In this document: positions 44,705 through 58,856 of the stretch, one piece after another
How positions within the stretch are numbered: the first letter of the stretch is position 1
Layout: every line of letters starts with the position of its first letter
Source of the DNA: Pocillopora verrucosa
Taxonomy: Eukaryota > Cnidaria > Anthozoa > Scleractinia > Pocilloporidae
Assembly (NCBI RefSeq): GCF_036669915.1
Contig: NC_089319.1
Coordinates: 18,783,885 to 18,847,884 of the forward strand
DNA: 64,000 nt
Direction of reading: 5' to 3'
Notes under the pieces: model-generated
Told to the model about the DNA's origin: nothing
Database searches by the model: none
Seen by the model: the letters and a program-made list of their open reading frames with translations, nothing else
Position numbers and translations under genes: made by a program

Positions 44705-47700
44705 TTACTCGTCTTCTGCTCTCTGACCTCGCGCAAAGTTCAAAAATACTTGCTCCAATGTGGTCTGACTAACAGAGTAGTCCTCAATGTTGTAGTTCAT
44801 CTTGACCCGCTCAATTGTTCCAAACAGCTGAGCCCACGATACGCTGGTGTCACGGATGTGATAGTGGACCATGCCTTGGTGCTCGTCCTTCAACACGCTG
44901 CCAGGGAATGTACCTTCAATAAATTGTTTCAGCGGTCCGGTATCCGGTGTATCGCTGCCCACTCTTGCCAACACAGTGTATCCCTCACCAAACTTGGTTT
45001 TGAGGTGCTGCGGACTTCCGAGGCATTTGAAACGTCCATTAACCATAATGGCGAGTCGGGTACAAAGAGCTTCGCATTCTTCCATACTGAAAGCAAGAAA
45101 AAGTTGTTATAAATGGTAAAGAAAATAGATAAAGATGTTTTTTCGTCTTGTCACGCGCGTTGGACAAAGAAAAAGAGTGCCCATGAAGAACCGAGCCTCG
45201 GACGGAAAGAAGGGAGACCCTGGGGACGAGGCTCAGGTGGGCGTAGGGAGAAAAGGATCTATAACACTTTAAAAAAAAAAAAGAATCGGAGTGGTATCCA
45301 ACTGATTTGGTTGTTCTTCCCTAATACTGGGAAGAGCAAAATCATCGTATAAGCAAGAGTAATAATTTGTTGAATAAAAGCTTCATTCATCACCGCTCAA
45401 AACTGAGGCATACTAGAGCAGTAAAACTTACAAACGGGTAGACGAGAGTTTTATATCACGATGGTATTAGGAACCCATAGAGAGACCTACCTGTGTGACG
45501 TGATCACGATACATCGTCCATCCGCCCGTACACGTGACAGTGCATCCCATAATAGTCTCCTAGCCACTGGGTCCATTCCAGTCGTGGGCTCATCCAGAAA
45601 TACCACTGGAGGGTCCCCTACCAGTGATATGGCTGTACTCAGCTTGCGTTTGTTTCCACCACTAGAAAGAGAAAGTTATGACGCATTAATCAACCGATGG
45701 AAAATTTACTGTATCCATCAAATCCCGGCATTAGGGTGTGGAGTTTGTTTTCATGTTTGCAGTATAACAGTTTTATCAACTCTCCTCCTTGTAAGGTATT
45801 CTGAGTTAACCCTTTCACTCCCAAGACTGATCTAATTAGTAATTCTCCTTACTATCTGCCATACAATTCTTATGATGTTAGTTCAGAGAATTTGGTATTG
45901 GATCAACTAATAATTCCATGATTGATATTCTTCTCCATTCTCATCACTTGTCTGCGTGATATTGTATTGATATTGTAAGGAGAAATTCTGTCTTGGTCAC
46001 TTGTGGGAGTTAAAGGGTTAATTTACAACACTTTGTGGGGGATTTCGGCCAGACTGCATTGAGCAGTTTACGATATTTAAAGGAAACTTTCGAAGGTGTC
46101 CCTTATTTCGGAATCAAGGCCAGATCACAACACCAGAAGCTAAGTTCCCTCTCTTTGCGAAAAGTACATGTGGTTTCTTAACATCCCCTGCTAACCAGTA
46201 CAGAGAAGAGACAAGAGACGGGGCCTTCGGTTTATCGTCCTTATCCGAGTGGAATGGAACGTCTAACCATTTGCAGATGCCATGGCAAAGGCAACACATT
46301 CTCCTCAGTAATTTTTGTTGCTCGCATCATCACTTCCCGGTATTGGGGGATGCTGCTTGCACCAATCAAATCACGGTAAATTAAAGGCTATGTTGGTCGT
46401 GCAACACCTTTGCTTGAGTACAAAACGATTGCTGCCGACGTTTGTAGGCAGCCTTCACCTTTAAGAATATGGCTTTACATCATACATCCTTTGTTGATGT
46501 CACCCAGGAGAAACGACTAACCTGTAAGAACCGGCTACTTTATCAGCATGATCCTGAAGCAGTAACGATTGAATGAGAGTATCCACAACATCCGGAATTA
46601 TGACTTCCGGTACGCCACGAAGCCGCGCGTACATATATAAAATTTCTCTTCCGGTCATCTGATCGATTAAGGCGTCAAACTGGGGACAATAGCCAATGCG
46701 CTGCCGAACCTGAAAACGCAGAGGGCAAGTGGTCATTGACCAAAGTATCAAGAGTTAAATGTGAACGCTACCGGCTCATTCAGCCGAAGTTTATCCCGGT
46801 TTCTACCGATTGAAGCGGCTAGAAGTATTACTACTCTACTCCTGGGTGAGATGTTACTTCATCGCAGGTTAGGCACAGTGAGGGTAAAGTATTTTACGCA
46901 AGAACACAACACAATGGACCAGTAAAACCTCGAAAAAGACCTAAGATCCCAAATCTTGACTCCCAAAAGAAATTTCAACAGCATTCCATTGAAGACATCT
47001 TACCTTGTTCATGTTGGTCCTGATGTCAAACCCTTCGACCAGAGCTGTCCCGGATGTCATTGTCTCGTCACCAGTCAACATGCGGAAGGTTGTGGTCTTC
47101 CCTGCTCCGTTAATTCCCAAGAGACCAAAACACTCATTCATAGGGACACCAAGACTTAAACTATCCACAGCAACCAACGGAGAACGACCTAGAACATAAA
47201 GAATATGATTACCGATTGAGCGTCTCTAGAAATTTGTACTTGGACTGAGAGCAATTCTTAACTGAGTGTCGAAACTTATTCAGGTTTGCACTAGTTTTGC
47301 TTACCAGGCCATGTGATTATTACAGAGAACTCTTCCAACCAATCAGACGTAAAACTAAACTCAACCACAAGCCTACGTGTCTCATTGTTCATAGGTTAGA
47401 CATGTCTTGTCTCCTAAGTCAATAACCTAGCTTAGAATCCTAACAATATCATAAATGAAGTCTTCCGCTAGTATCTGGTACTTAGTAAATTTCAACCTTA
47501 CGGTTCAAAAATGCTTAACAAGTCTTTAAAAAAAAGGTGATGTCACTTGAGGAGTTCCCTAAAAACTCGATAGCTTCGTTAAATTCTGAGGGGCAATGAA
47601 ATAAAAGCGACGTTACGTTTTACAATATATTATTTTTCTTGCAAAAAAAAGGTTGAAATAGAACTTACGGCCGTTTCCATAGAAAACCTTGCTCAGCTCC

Positions 47701-50700
47701 CTGATTACGAGCACATCGTCTTTGTCCGTAGACCTCATTACTCTTTCCTTCTCCTCTAGAACGTCGTCATCATCGGCCGAGTGCGAGTCCTGAGATACAA
47801 TCACGTTTGCGGAGAAGGCGCGCAAGCGCTTAAAAAAACGCGCGCAAGCGCTAAATGCACCATACTCGATCAACAGCACGAGAGAGTAGAAAACAATTCC
47901 TTCCAAAGCCAAGAATACCAGGTATCGGCCTATACCAGGATTATCCCAGGCCAAATAATTCGTTTGAAACTTCAACTTTGGGCCTAGAAATTCTTTGGCC
48001 ATTTTTTCACAGTCTGCCAAGGGCAAAAACTTTGCTTTGGAATGACATTCCTGGTCCACAAGACGCAATGTATTGTAGTTATTGAAAATGTCTGAAATTC
48101 CTTGGCCGAGGCAGTAGTTCGGCAAGACGAGGAAAGCCCATTTGAGACCATCAGCCACGTCCTCAAGGTCAAGTTCTGGAAAACATAATTTGTTATTAAC
48201 TTCTTCCCGATAAAAGCGAAGAGGTAATGGGTCTAATCTTGAGCAAATTATCTTGGCACAATCTGAGCACAATCATACTACTAGCACTTTTCCTGAGGAG
48301 ATACATCTGCATCTTCCTCGGAATGTTCCCCAGATGTCCTCAGAAAATAACAGAGCTTGTCTGTCTCTTTTAACGAAAAAAAGCCGCGTACTACAACATA
48401 AAAAGAAAAGCAACAAAAACTGGCGTAGTGGAATTTACCTGGTATACTTAAAACAAAGACGGTCAACAGTGTAGCCAGTCCGGTGATGATGTTGAAGACA
48501 GTCAGAACGACAAAGGCAGTTGATGCAGTTCGATACAAGAACGAGAAGAGATACATGAGAGGTATAATCGCCCAGCCATACAACATCAGCAAAATGAAAA
48601 GATAGCCAAGACGAGCACCTTCAAATGCGACAAATTAAAAGAGTTTTAGCAATTAAAATCTCTCTCATTACATGGCCGTGATTGCTGCTTTTTTCATGAA
48701 CCGAGAAGCTCAGGCAAGTTTTCTCGCCCAAGGCAAAAGCTGGCTCAAGTTTTTCCAGCCCCAAACACTGGTGACATCTCAAATTTCGCGCGTTGCAAAT
48801 TGGCAATATCAGTTCTCATATTAAGCAGTGTAGGCATCTTTTCTTGCGCTAATATGAGCACCGGCGTCATCATTTTCGGATCCGTAAAGTACTGTACAAC
48901 ACAGCAGCCAAACGTCGTGCATGCGTGTGGGAATCAATGCCGGAAGGTCTCCCGAACGGCCGCGCGTCAATTTCCCGCGCTAAATTTCACAGTAAGAGAA
49001 CTAGAAACTTTGAAATACAAATCTTATTCAAACATAGTATCCTGTTGATTTAACATTCTGTTTTTAGCTTTACTGAAAGAGTTTTATGTTTTTGAAACAC
49101 TGAGACGTATTAGCTTGTATGGTTGTTTGTAACTCGTGCGTGACAGCTTGGTTGTGACAGCCTGACTGGTCAACTGAAGTGAGTAAAATTTGATTTGTCC
49201 ACTTCAAGCATTAGTAAACCCATCTAAAAACTTACGTCAAATCACTAAAGCTCACAACAAACCTGTATAAGCCGGCACGTCAAAAGCAGCCACGAGGATC
49301 AGAAGAGACAGCGTTGGGAGGAGGAAGTTAATCAAGTCCCAGGTATACGCAGAATCCCAGTAGCTAAATGGGTCCACACCGCTGACAAACTGAACGTGTT
49401 TCGCTTTATTGGAACGTTCTTGGACAAGAAAGACGACGAAACTTGAAGCCAGGAAAGCCATACCAAATAAAATGTTGAACGCGACATTGAACCCGACGCC
49501 ATTGCTAAAATAAAGACGTTGACGTAAACCGATTGGAATCAAAAGCTTTCACCACAACCAAAATAAATAAGACGAGTTGGAGGTTTCAGTTTACACCAAT
49601 TTACAACCAAGATTGGAGAGAGAGGGAGGTCTCATAGCGTAATATAACATACAAAAAAAATTCTGTATTCTCTAATTCGATTCTAGCAATGATGTTTCTT
49701 CTCCCTGGAGTTGCTTCGAGAAACCGATCCCGGTAAAATTGTGACAAAGTAACCAAAATACATATATATACTTCGAACCTACAGCCAAAACTAACTGGAA
49801 AGTACCACATGTTACCAAAACCTAGAAATTTGAGATAGCAAAAGTTTCAGGTAACAGGACTATTAATCTATGACGTAACTTTTGGCAATTTTACCAAACG
49901 TTTGACCATCCTTCACAAAATGCCTCAATCCTTACCGCTGTAAATCATTTGCAGATTCTTTAGCAGTTCTTGGCAGCGGGTGGTTAACGGTCGTTAGTGT
50001 GTAGTTACTGCCCAGAGCAGCCCGTAAGATGGCGTTGTCAGCAGCTGCTAGAGACACCGCGATGGAATGGTATGCTTGGTTATTGAACCACGCTGTGACA
50101 TTTACTGAGGGAAGAGAGGTAACCAAGTAAGCTTCATAGAAATATTAGAGAGTTTTAGATCCACGTTTGGCGTGTTCATCGCTAACGTTGAACCGCGATC
50201 AGCAGTTTGTGGTTAGAAGTTATAAATTTCGAGACTTTCAGCTTTTTAGATCGACGTCGGCTTTCCCTTGAAAAAAATCAACATGAGCGCCGCCATCTTG
50301 ATTTAAACAAAGGATGGAGGTCCTTCATCTCAAACACTAAACGTGGCTAAAAGATTGGTTTCCTAGCGTCCAAAACGGATTGGTTATAAAGAAAAGACTT
50401 CACCTCACTTACATTTATAGGACATATTTTCGAACAAAAAGAAAAACCAGCGTCGATGGAGTTGAAATACCTGACACTGCCCTGCCCGAAGTTCAAACGT
50501 GGACGGCAAACGGCGAACGTGACCGCTGGAGTCAGGTCACGGACTCCTAGACGTTTGCGGTCACACGTATTCAGACACAAACGTAAATCTAAAACTCCTT
50601 ATTATATAAACACGAACCCCTTGACCGACCGATGTGCAGTGCAATATTGAGGAATCAACTTATCACAAGTATTTTGACTTGAGTTTAGCAGAAAGTAAAT

Positions 50701-53700
50701 TGTTGTCGTGTGCCTTTTTCCGTAACTGCCATGTTCAAACTTCTGTTAAAAAAAATTACCTTTATCGTTCTGTTTCTGGAAGGTGGCTGCAATCAGGTCT
50801 CTTTTGTTGAAGGGGCCAACTCCTATTTCGCTCGGTTTTTCCAACAGGTACTGTCCCATATGGACTTCGACTTTCACAGGATGTGTCTTGCTCTCATCAG
50901 ACCACTGAGTCCTGTACTTATCCGCCAAGCTGCAGGTGCTAAATAAAATGTCCAGCAGATCAAACCAATAAGCAACTTGATATGCCTTCATATTTTTGAT
51001 AGATCGCGAAAAAGCAAGAGCTTATGATCGCCCCACCCTCTCACACAGTAAGATACAAAACCAAAACCAATCGTGACTTTGTCACTGGAAAGCACTAGGG
51101 AACATTGCTTTAAACCATGTGAGCCCCCGATATTCCTAACACTAACCTTAACCGCTAGAGCATCGGGGGCTCACTTGGTTTGAAGCAACGTGCGTAGTGC
51201 GTGCTTTCCTTGGTCTCTTGCGTTTTCTCACGCCTCAAGCAGTTTTCTTGTTTATTTAATTTAAGTTTATTTTGACTCATTGTGATGTTTTCCCAAGTTC
51301 TTGTTTGAATGGCCGTTGTGATAACTTTGGTTATGGCTCTACGAAACTCAAGAGAACTACACGCTTGCTCTAGAACTTATTGTTGATTTCATGGTGGAAA
51401 ATCCCGCTTGTCGTGGTTGTTTTAGCCAATAGCAGTTAAAGGATTCCGTAACTAAGCAATTCATTTTATAACGTCCCAAAGTCAATGCTCAAAATGGTCC
51501 AATTAATTAAAAGAGGTTCCAAAAAAGAATTTACCTGTTATCACACTCGTAGGGAACAGAGTTGTCCAAGAAGTTCTGCGTGGACAGAGTGAGCGGAGGA
51601 GAATCAGTAGGCTGAGGAATGGTCTTAGCACTGATCAGAGCAAACAGCGTATATACCAGAGGAAGAAGAAGCTGAGATATGAGAGCCAGCTTGTGCCGCT
51701 TGGAGTGCAAGATACGTTTCACAAACATTGCGTACCACCGCTGACGAAACAGCCGGAAACCGGAAGTGTGATTGTAGTTGTTGTAGTCCCCAAATGTGCC
51801 ATAGCTGGCCGAGGATGCTCCCAACGTACCCATACGTGCCATAACGGAGGATTTCTCGCTTGGAACAGGTATATTTTCCCTATCCAACATACCGTTGGCT
51901 GACGGTGTTCCTAGAAAGGAAAGCAACCTTGTAACAGATACAAAAACATGATGACGGATAATGATTCTGAGGACTTCATTACAAAAGACACTTGTTCACG
52001 AAGTGTAATCATTTATAACCGTTTATAAGGTGACGCCTAACCAGTCGACCGTGTCGCCAGAAGACGACTCCCAGTATGCAGTCGGTAGGTCAGGATTGGA
52101 TTCATTCATCGTGAGGAAAACGATTCTACTTCATTTACTTCATGTACTCACCACGATGACTAATCACAACCTTTCCTACGATATCAGAGGAGACTTACAA
52201 AGAGCCAAGGCAAAGAAGAAGAATGCAATTAAATCCCTGTAAAACAGTCCTCATACCAAGACTGGTTGCATTTCAAATTTCATTGAATTACTTGAGCAAC
52301 TAGCCAATCCTAAGTTAAGGTTATGAGAGAACGTTTTACAAAGAAAATGTGAGCTCCTTCGCAACCGTTATTAGAGATATCACGTGACTTCCTGAAGAAT
52401 AGTTGCGAAGGAGACTAGAGAGAGTGAGAAATAAATACGTGACGGAAGTTTAGCCAAGATAAGTATGCGACACTGGCCAAACGCGGGAAAATGAACCCCA
52501 GGCAGCTTGTTAGGCACTCGTGATTGGTTGGTAATGCGCTATGTTCTCGTGACTATTCAGGCTCTAATTCCTTACAGTGAACGAGGTTTTTCAAAAGTTT
52601 CAAGAAAGAAACCAAACAGACAAGTAAAAGACATCATAATTTTGTAAGGTCATTGTAAAAGTGAATAGGAACTGGAACGAAAAATTAGTCAAACACTTTT
52701 AATGTTTTGTTATGAAGTAATGATAATCCTCGAAAGATTTCCAACCTTTGCTATTCTGCTGAAGTTTATCGCTTAGAGTACTGTCCATTTCCTCTCCAAC
52801 TTTGAGAAAAACTTCCTCCATGGTTGTAACGGAGGCGCCATAACTGGCGATTCCAAGTTCTTTGCGGCGGGTCTCTAACTCCAGAAAGAGATTCTCAAAG
52901 TTGCCTGTGGCTTCACTTGGCAAAATAAAAGAAAGTTCAGCTCCTGAAGAGAAAAGAAGATCATGAGTTAACAAAGGCGTTCAAAACTAAAAAAAAAAAA
53001 ACGTTGATGAATGAGAAGATATTTGAGGATAAAGCCAGAAGTGTGTGAGCATTCAAGTGAAATTTTATCGAAATGTTTCGCTCTTGGATGAGATCTTGAA
53101 GTACGACCAATCAAATGAAAACTAACCAGCAGTATCTTAACCCTTAAACTCCCAAGATCTCCTTGTTAACTCTCCCTTCTCGCTACGACACCTTTCCTTG
53201 TAACTTAGTTACGATGACTTGTTGTTTTATCAAGATAACAATTTCTACCAGATAAGTTTGATTATTCCCATTACCTATTTGCTGGATAATGTATGGATAG
53301 TTTAGGGAGAAGTTACATGTTAATCACTTCTGGGAGTCAATGCATAAAAGTTTACAAACTCACCAATATTACTCTCCACAGTAGCTGTAGGCACGTGACT
53401 AGTGACCATAGCAGTAACCTTAGAGACGTCGCAAGAGGGCTCCTTTACAATGACCATGTGATAGCCCACTCCATATCTGTTCTTAAGAAACAGAGAAGAG
53501 CCACAACATTTGACATTGCCCTCAGCCATTATGGCAATCCTATCACCAAGAATGTCTGCTTCGTCCATAAAGTGAGTGGTGAGAAGAATAGTCCTGCCTT
53601 CCTTATGCTGCTGTAGTAAATCCCAAGTAAACCTACGTGCTGATGGGTCCATACCAGATGTTGGTTCATCTAACATCACAACCTAAAAAAAAGTAAAAAT

Positions 53701-56700
53701 TTCTAAATTTCCAGACTGCATAATGAAGAAAAATAACACCAAACCTGTATTCTTAAGTCAGCCAGTCTTTAACCCTTTAACTTCCATGAGTGACCAAGAC
53801 AGAATATCTCCTTACAATATCATTATAATATCAACCAGATAAGTGATGAGAATAAAGAAAAATATCAATTTGAGGATAATTTGTTGATTCAATACGAAAT
53901 TCTCTGAACTAACTTTATAAGAATTGTATGGTTGACAGTAAGGAGAATTACAAATTTGATCTGGGAGTTAAAGGGTTGAGGGTGACTGTAACTATTACCT
54001 TTGAGCCACCAATCAGTGCTATTCCTACTGAGAGTTTCCTTTTCATGCCACCGGACAGTGCACGAGCCTGTGTTTGTCTCTTGTCTGACAGACCAATGCA
54101 CTCTATCATTCTGTCAACCTCCTTTTTCACCTGCCAGGATGAGCGGGTCTTTAGCTTGGCAAAGAACCATAGATGCTCTTCAACGGTTAGACGGTCAAAC
54201 AACACATCATGCTGAGGACAGAGACCTGAGGAGAAGTTAAGTTACAGGGTTCTGTTAACCAAGATTAGCATCACTGCATTGGTTAAGAAATCTAATGCCA
54301 ACTTTACAACCACTCACAAAAACTAACACATTTTATGACTAGTTTACCCATGTTTCCCTGTGCCAGGTGTATATTTACTATAAGTTCTAAAGAAACCCTT
54401 CTGATAAGTTATAAAAGATCCTAGACCATGAACTTCATACCACTTTGGTGGCAGTGGCTTGATTATACAGAGAAGGAGCAACATCTTTCAAACATATACA
54501 GTTTTCAAACAGCTCCTACTTGTCCTCAAACTTTTCTAGGAGGAAATCATATTCTTGTTGAACAAATAGCTTCATATTTTTTCTTTAAGTACACTTCAGA
54601 ATCAAAATGAAAGAATCAATAAGTTTTACAGTATAATATCTCACCTAGACTGCTGCGTACACCACTAATATTATCACTGATTGAACAGCCATTTACAAGT
54701 GCAGAGCCAGAAGTGGCAGGAAATAGTCCAGTCAGCATGGACATCAGTGTTGTTTTACCAGCCCCATTGTGCCCCAAAAGTACAGTAATCTGCCCTTCAT
54801 ACAAGTTCAGAGACACTCCATTGACTGCTGTTTTCTTTCCTACAGATTTGAAATAAAAAAAAAACCAATAATTGGTGAAGTTTTGTAACAAAAGGAATGT
54901 ATGTATGAAGCCCTAACCTGGGAAGCAATTCCTGATATACGACTAAATTCTCCATGCATTTCACAAGGGAATTCAAGACAATTCAAGGAGAATCTAGCAG
55001 TTAATCAGTAGTTACTTAGAATATTTTTCCACGCATTCTTCAGTTAAAAGGATAAAGCTACTTGTAACAGGTTTGTATAAATTATTATAACTCTCAGTCA
55101 ACTGTTCCTAACATGAGCACCTCAATAACCCATAAAATTGTACTGTAACAAACATCAATAACTAAATAGAGGTTACCAAAATGGTAGAGTTAACTAATCA
55201 GAACAACTACACATGGACACACACAATTAATCAACCAAGTATGAATCACACTCAAAATAAAAGGGTCAGAGCATATAATTCTATTGTAAGACCATGATAT
55301 ACCCTATTTTTCAAAGCAATTAAAAAGTGTAGAAAACCATCAAGCGAGGAGGTTTCTTATTTATTTGAACTGCTCCGCTTAAAAGTACATTTGAATGTAG
55401 CTTTTACACACCTTTCTCTGTGGAGAAAACTTTCTTCAGGTTTCTTATTTCAACACCTCGCTCCAAACCAACAGGATCTTTTTCTAGAAACTCAGGAGCA
55501 GTCGCTGCAGGTGTGGTGCCATTTTGCATACTGTGAAAATTGCCTACTTCCACCTGTAACAGAGTTAGAAGCAAAACTTATAGTAACATATGTCAAATGA
55601 TAATAATAGAACAGACTTGCATTGGTGGGGAATGAGGGAGATTACCTAGCAGTGCTTGTTTTTCAAGTAGGGTCAAAATGTCACAAATGGTCGTATGTGG
55701 TCTTCTTGAATAGTTGATAGCCATTGGTGGTTAGATATTTACAGAGAACTTACAGAGAGTTGAAAAGGTGCAAAATGCTTTACAGCCAATGGCAAATTGG
55801 AAGAAACAAACTAAGGGAATATAATAGCTGCAGGAAACATAATAATAAGTCAAGGTGGTGGTTTCTTATAATGACTGTGTAGATCATGCAAAGAAAACCG
55901 GAGTTAAGCACTGGCCCCATGGGCCACTTGGGCCCGTATAAAGGCTTTACTTTTTTTACTTTACTGTAGGTATAACTGCCAAACTCAAAGTTGACTTCAT
56001 AATCTTGAGAATACATGAATGGGATAGTCCTAACCTCTTTGCTTTTTCCACACCAGTAACTGGGCAAAACAGGGAAGTACCAAGGTTGTGGAACCCCATA
56101 GTCACCAGGAAATACTGCCTCAACATACCAAGCTATCAAACCATAAACAACTGAGTCCACAGCAAACATCCAAAAGACATAACCAAGTGTAAGATCATCA
56201 TCAATGGAAGGCCCACGATTGAGATTTGACCACTGAACTCCAGTTCCCTCCCCTTCAAATTTCCCAATCAACTGAGCACCCAATGACATGGCAACATTAG
56301 AAAGGAGGCAGCTTGCCAGCTTACTTCCCAGACCCATTGTATCATAAGACTGTTGGATAAAGAAATATGGAATGTAGTTCATGAACCAGAGGATCCCTCC
56401 TGCAGCCGCAGCAATATTTGCCTTGGAGAAGAAGACACTGATGCAGAAACAGAACATGATGGATGATATTGAATACAGAAGAAAGAATACAAATATGACA
56501 GAGCCTGAGCTTTGATTCAGGACGCGGCCCCTTTCACTGAACTTCACAGTGAAGAAAACAGCTGCTAAGGCCATGGTAATGACAAGGAATATGAAGTACT
56601 TTGTAAACCATGCCAACCAATGGAGCCAACCATTTAGACCCATCATCTTCATTGATTCCTGTTGTCAAAATGAATTACAAATGAGTTAATTAACCCTTTG

Positions 56701-58107
56701 ACTCCCATTAGAGAGTAAGACCAAACTTCTCTTTACCATATCAATACAATATCAAGCAGACAGAAAGTCAAAATAAAGAAAAATATCAATTTGGGGATTA
56801 TTAGTTGATTCAATGCCAAATTCCCCAAACTCACATCTAAGAATTGTATAGAAGAGGAGAATTGCATATGAAATCTTGAGAGTTAAAATACTGGCTGTAA
56901 GAGCATTTAAGACAAAGGAACACTTTGTGCAATTGTATATCATATTCACCCATAAACACGTGCCATACTGAGCCTGCAGAGTTGAATATTGTAAAAGCTA
57001 TTCATAATTGTAAGAAAAAAAATAAATTAAATGTTAACCTTTTTACTGCCAAGATCTGATTTCTAATTCTACCCCCTAGCTGCTACCATTTCTCTAAAAA
57101 CTAGTAACAAGAATTTGGTGTTAAATCAAGATAACAACCATCTGATAAGTTTGGGTATTCTCATTACCTGTTTGCTGGATAATGTATTGACATTAGCAGG
57201 AGAAGTTACATGTTAATCACTTCTGAGTAAAGGGTTATAAAAGCTGTATATGTATTGGTCACCTCACCTTCAGTTTCTTTTCCTTTTCATAAACAATATC
57301 CTGTACAATGTTTAGGGCAGTGAAGATAAGAGACAACATCAAGAGTAAGGGTAGAGAGTTTTGAATAACCAACACAAATTCATCGTGAATATAATGAGGA
57401 TAAGGAAATCGTTTCATCGACACTGTTGTGTTCAGGGCTGAAATGTTTCCTATGTACTTAACAATTGCAGAATCCACAGCATGTTGAAGAGACAGAAATC
57501 CTTCACTATAATAAGGTGGAGGGCCACCATAACCATTATCTACAGTTCGAGGTCCTGGCTTCTGGAACACTGGAAATGTTAATTGAGTGAGCCAGGATGT
57601 TGAAGGAGATGCTCCAAATGATGGTTTCCCACTTCCCCTTGCTTTAGAACTAAGGCGAATCTTATAAATAATATTTCTGGAGTAGAGAGTCCTATTGAAG
57701 ACAATTCCACCAAGGGATACATTTTTTCTTTTCTTTTTTTCGTTGCCATTATTCTGCTCTTCCTCATTTACTAAAAATGTTTGCATTTCTTTCTCAGTTT
57801 GGAATCCAACAACAGATAAACGCACAAGTTGCTTTGCAACCAAATCCATAATCTGCCTCACATCACTTGTGTTTGGAGTAAATGCCAGTTTTGTTTGAGT
57901 GACATCGGGTGGTAATTCAACAATGTCAAATGCAGAATAGTTACGGCTTGGCTTAGGTTCCACTTTAACAACAGAGGCTCTCAGAACGACAAGAATTATT
58001 ATAAAAAATAGTGGCATTGAAATTTGAAAGAAAGCTCGCACTGGAGATCTCTTGAGAAGGACAACATTCTTCCACAACAACAGCAAAAATTGCTTTCCTT
58101 TTCCCAT
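44705..58107 (-). CDS. ABCA3: ABCA3-type full ABC lipid transporter
   Basis: Seventeen exons: 58107-57268, 56658-55951, 55553-55412, 54839-54645, 54225-53999, 53682-53364, 52943-52746, 51910-51535, 50938-50760, 50104-49936, 49504-49263, 48618-48439, 48175-47669, 47188-47004, 46709-46522, 45661-45491, 45086-44705. Phases match at every junction; 5208 coding bases give 1735 residues (human ABCA3 1704). Each half has a membrane region with a large extracellular loop, then an ATPase. ATPase 1: GHNGAGKTT (about 587), [37 protein letters not shown]. ATPase 2: GINGAGKTT (about 1450), [27 protein letters not shown], then TSH. All Walker, Q-loop, signature and H-loop residues are kept, so it should be active. 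Such proteins move phospholipids into lysosome-like or lamellar organelles. The exon 2 donor is uncertain: 55951 or 55960, both in phase. ABCA3 over ABCA1 rests on the short N-terminus (LLLLWKN), size and loop length. Confidence 0.9.
45806..46020. mobile_element. MITE, family C, in ABCA3 intron 15
   Basis: TTAACCCTTTCACTCCCAAG at left; GTGGGAGTTAAAGGGTTA at right; reverse orientation to 39936-40127. Confidence 0.75.
50246..50300 (-). promoter_or_regulatory. Perfect TISU/YY1 element inside an ABCA3 intron
   Basis: CAAGATGGCGGC at 50300-50289 on the minus strand is an exact SAASATGGCGGC match, in the intron between ABCA3 exons 9 and 10. Its ATG opens a 16-codon frame ending at 50246. It could be an internal promoter or a YY1 site; no hidden gene is evident behind it. 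Confidence 0.4.
52351..52417. mobile_element. Small palindromic element (CTCCTTCGCAG family), in ABCA3 intron 7
   Basis: CTCCTTCGCAACCGTTATTA faces ATAGTTGCGAAGGAGACTA. Confidence 0.5.
53136..53340. mobile_element. MITE, family A, in ABCA3 intron 6
   Basis: TTAACCCTTAAACTCCCAAG at left, AATCACTTCTGGGAGTCAA at right. Its right end lies about 25 bases from the end of exon 6. Confidence 0.75.
53769..53979. mobile_element. MITE, family C, in ABCA3 intron 5
   Basis: TTAACCCTTTAACTTCCATG at left, GGGAGTTAAAGGGTTGA at right. Ends about 20 bases from the exon 5 donor. Confidence 0.75.
56690..56887. mobile_element. MITE, family C, in ABCA3 intron 1
   Basis: TTAACCCTTTGACTCCCATT at left; worn right end at AATCTTGAGAGTTAAAATAC. 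Confidence 0.65.
57033..57237. mobile_element. MITE, family A, in ABCA3 intron 1
   Basis: TTAACCTTTTTACTGCCAAG at left; TTAATCACTTCTGAGTAAAG at right; lies 30 bases from the exon 1 donor. Confidence 0.7.
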
Positions 58108-58280
58108 CTTTTAGCTGATAGTCCAATTATCTAGTAGAATATCCCTGTTGATGAACAGATAATAAATCAAAGCAATCCTTAACAATTCTCATAAAGGTGT
58201 TTGTATATTTGATTTTCCCAGTTTTACTTCACACTTTACACCCAATCATCAGTATGTATATTCTCCACACTATTCTCTAT

Positions 58281-58856
58281 AAGTCATCGTGGTAGTGGCT
58301 TTCTTATATATCAACACAAATGTAGCCATTAAGTCATTGCGTTACAGTTTTAGAGTTTCCCTATGTCCCAATGCAAGTATAGCCATTAGTCATGCGTTGC
58401 TGGCTATCTTAGAATTTTCCTATGTACCACCATAAATGTAGCCATTAAGTTATTGCGTTACTGGCTATTTTAGAGTTTCCCTATGTACCAACACAAATGT
58501 AGCCATTAAGTTATTGCGTTACTGGCTATTTTAGAGTTTCCCTATGTACCAACACAAATGTAGCCATTAGTCATTGAGTTACTGGCTATCTTAGAATTTT
58601 CCTGTGTACCACCACAAATATAGCCATTAAGTCATTGCGTTACTGGCTATCTTAGAATTTCCTTATATACCAATGGAAATGTAGCTGTTAAGTCATTGAG
58701 TTAGTGGCTATATTGTGATTTCTCATTATACAGATGCAAAGGAGTAGTTGTTAAGTCATTGCATTGCTGGCTATCTTATAATTTCTCATTACATGGACGC
58801 AAAGGAGTAGCCGTTAAGTCATTGAGTTAGTGGCTATCTTATAATTTCTCATTAAA
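58281..58856. repeat. 60-bp minisatellite, first block
   Basis: About nine to ten head-to-tail units of roughly 57-67 bases. Each holds TAGCCATTAAGTCATTGCG, then TTACTGGCTAT and a variable TTTCCCTATGTACCAACAC segment. Unit starts are near 58321, 58381, 58438, 58499, 58560, 58619, 58679, 58746 and 58806. It lies just upstream of the ABCA3 start codon. Confidence 0.9.
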
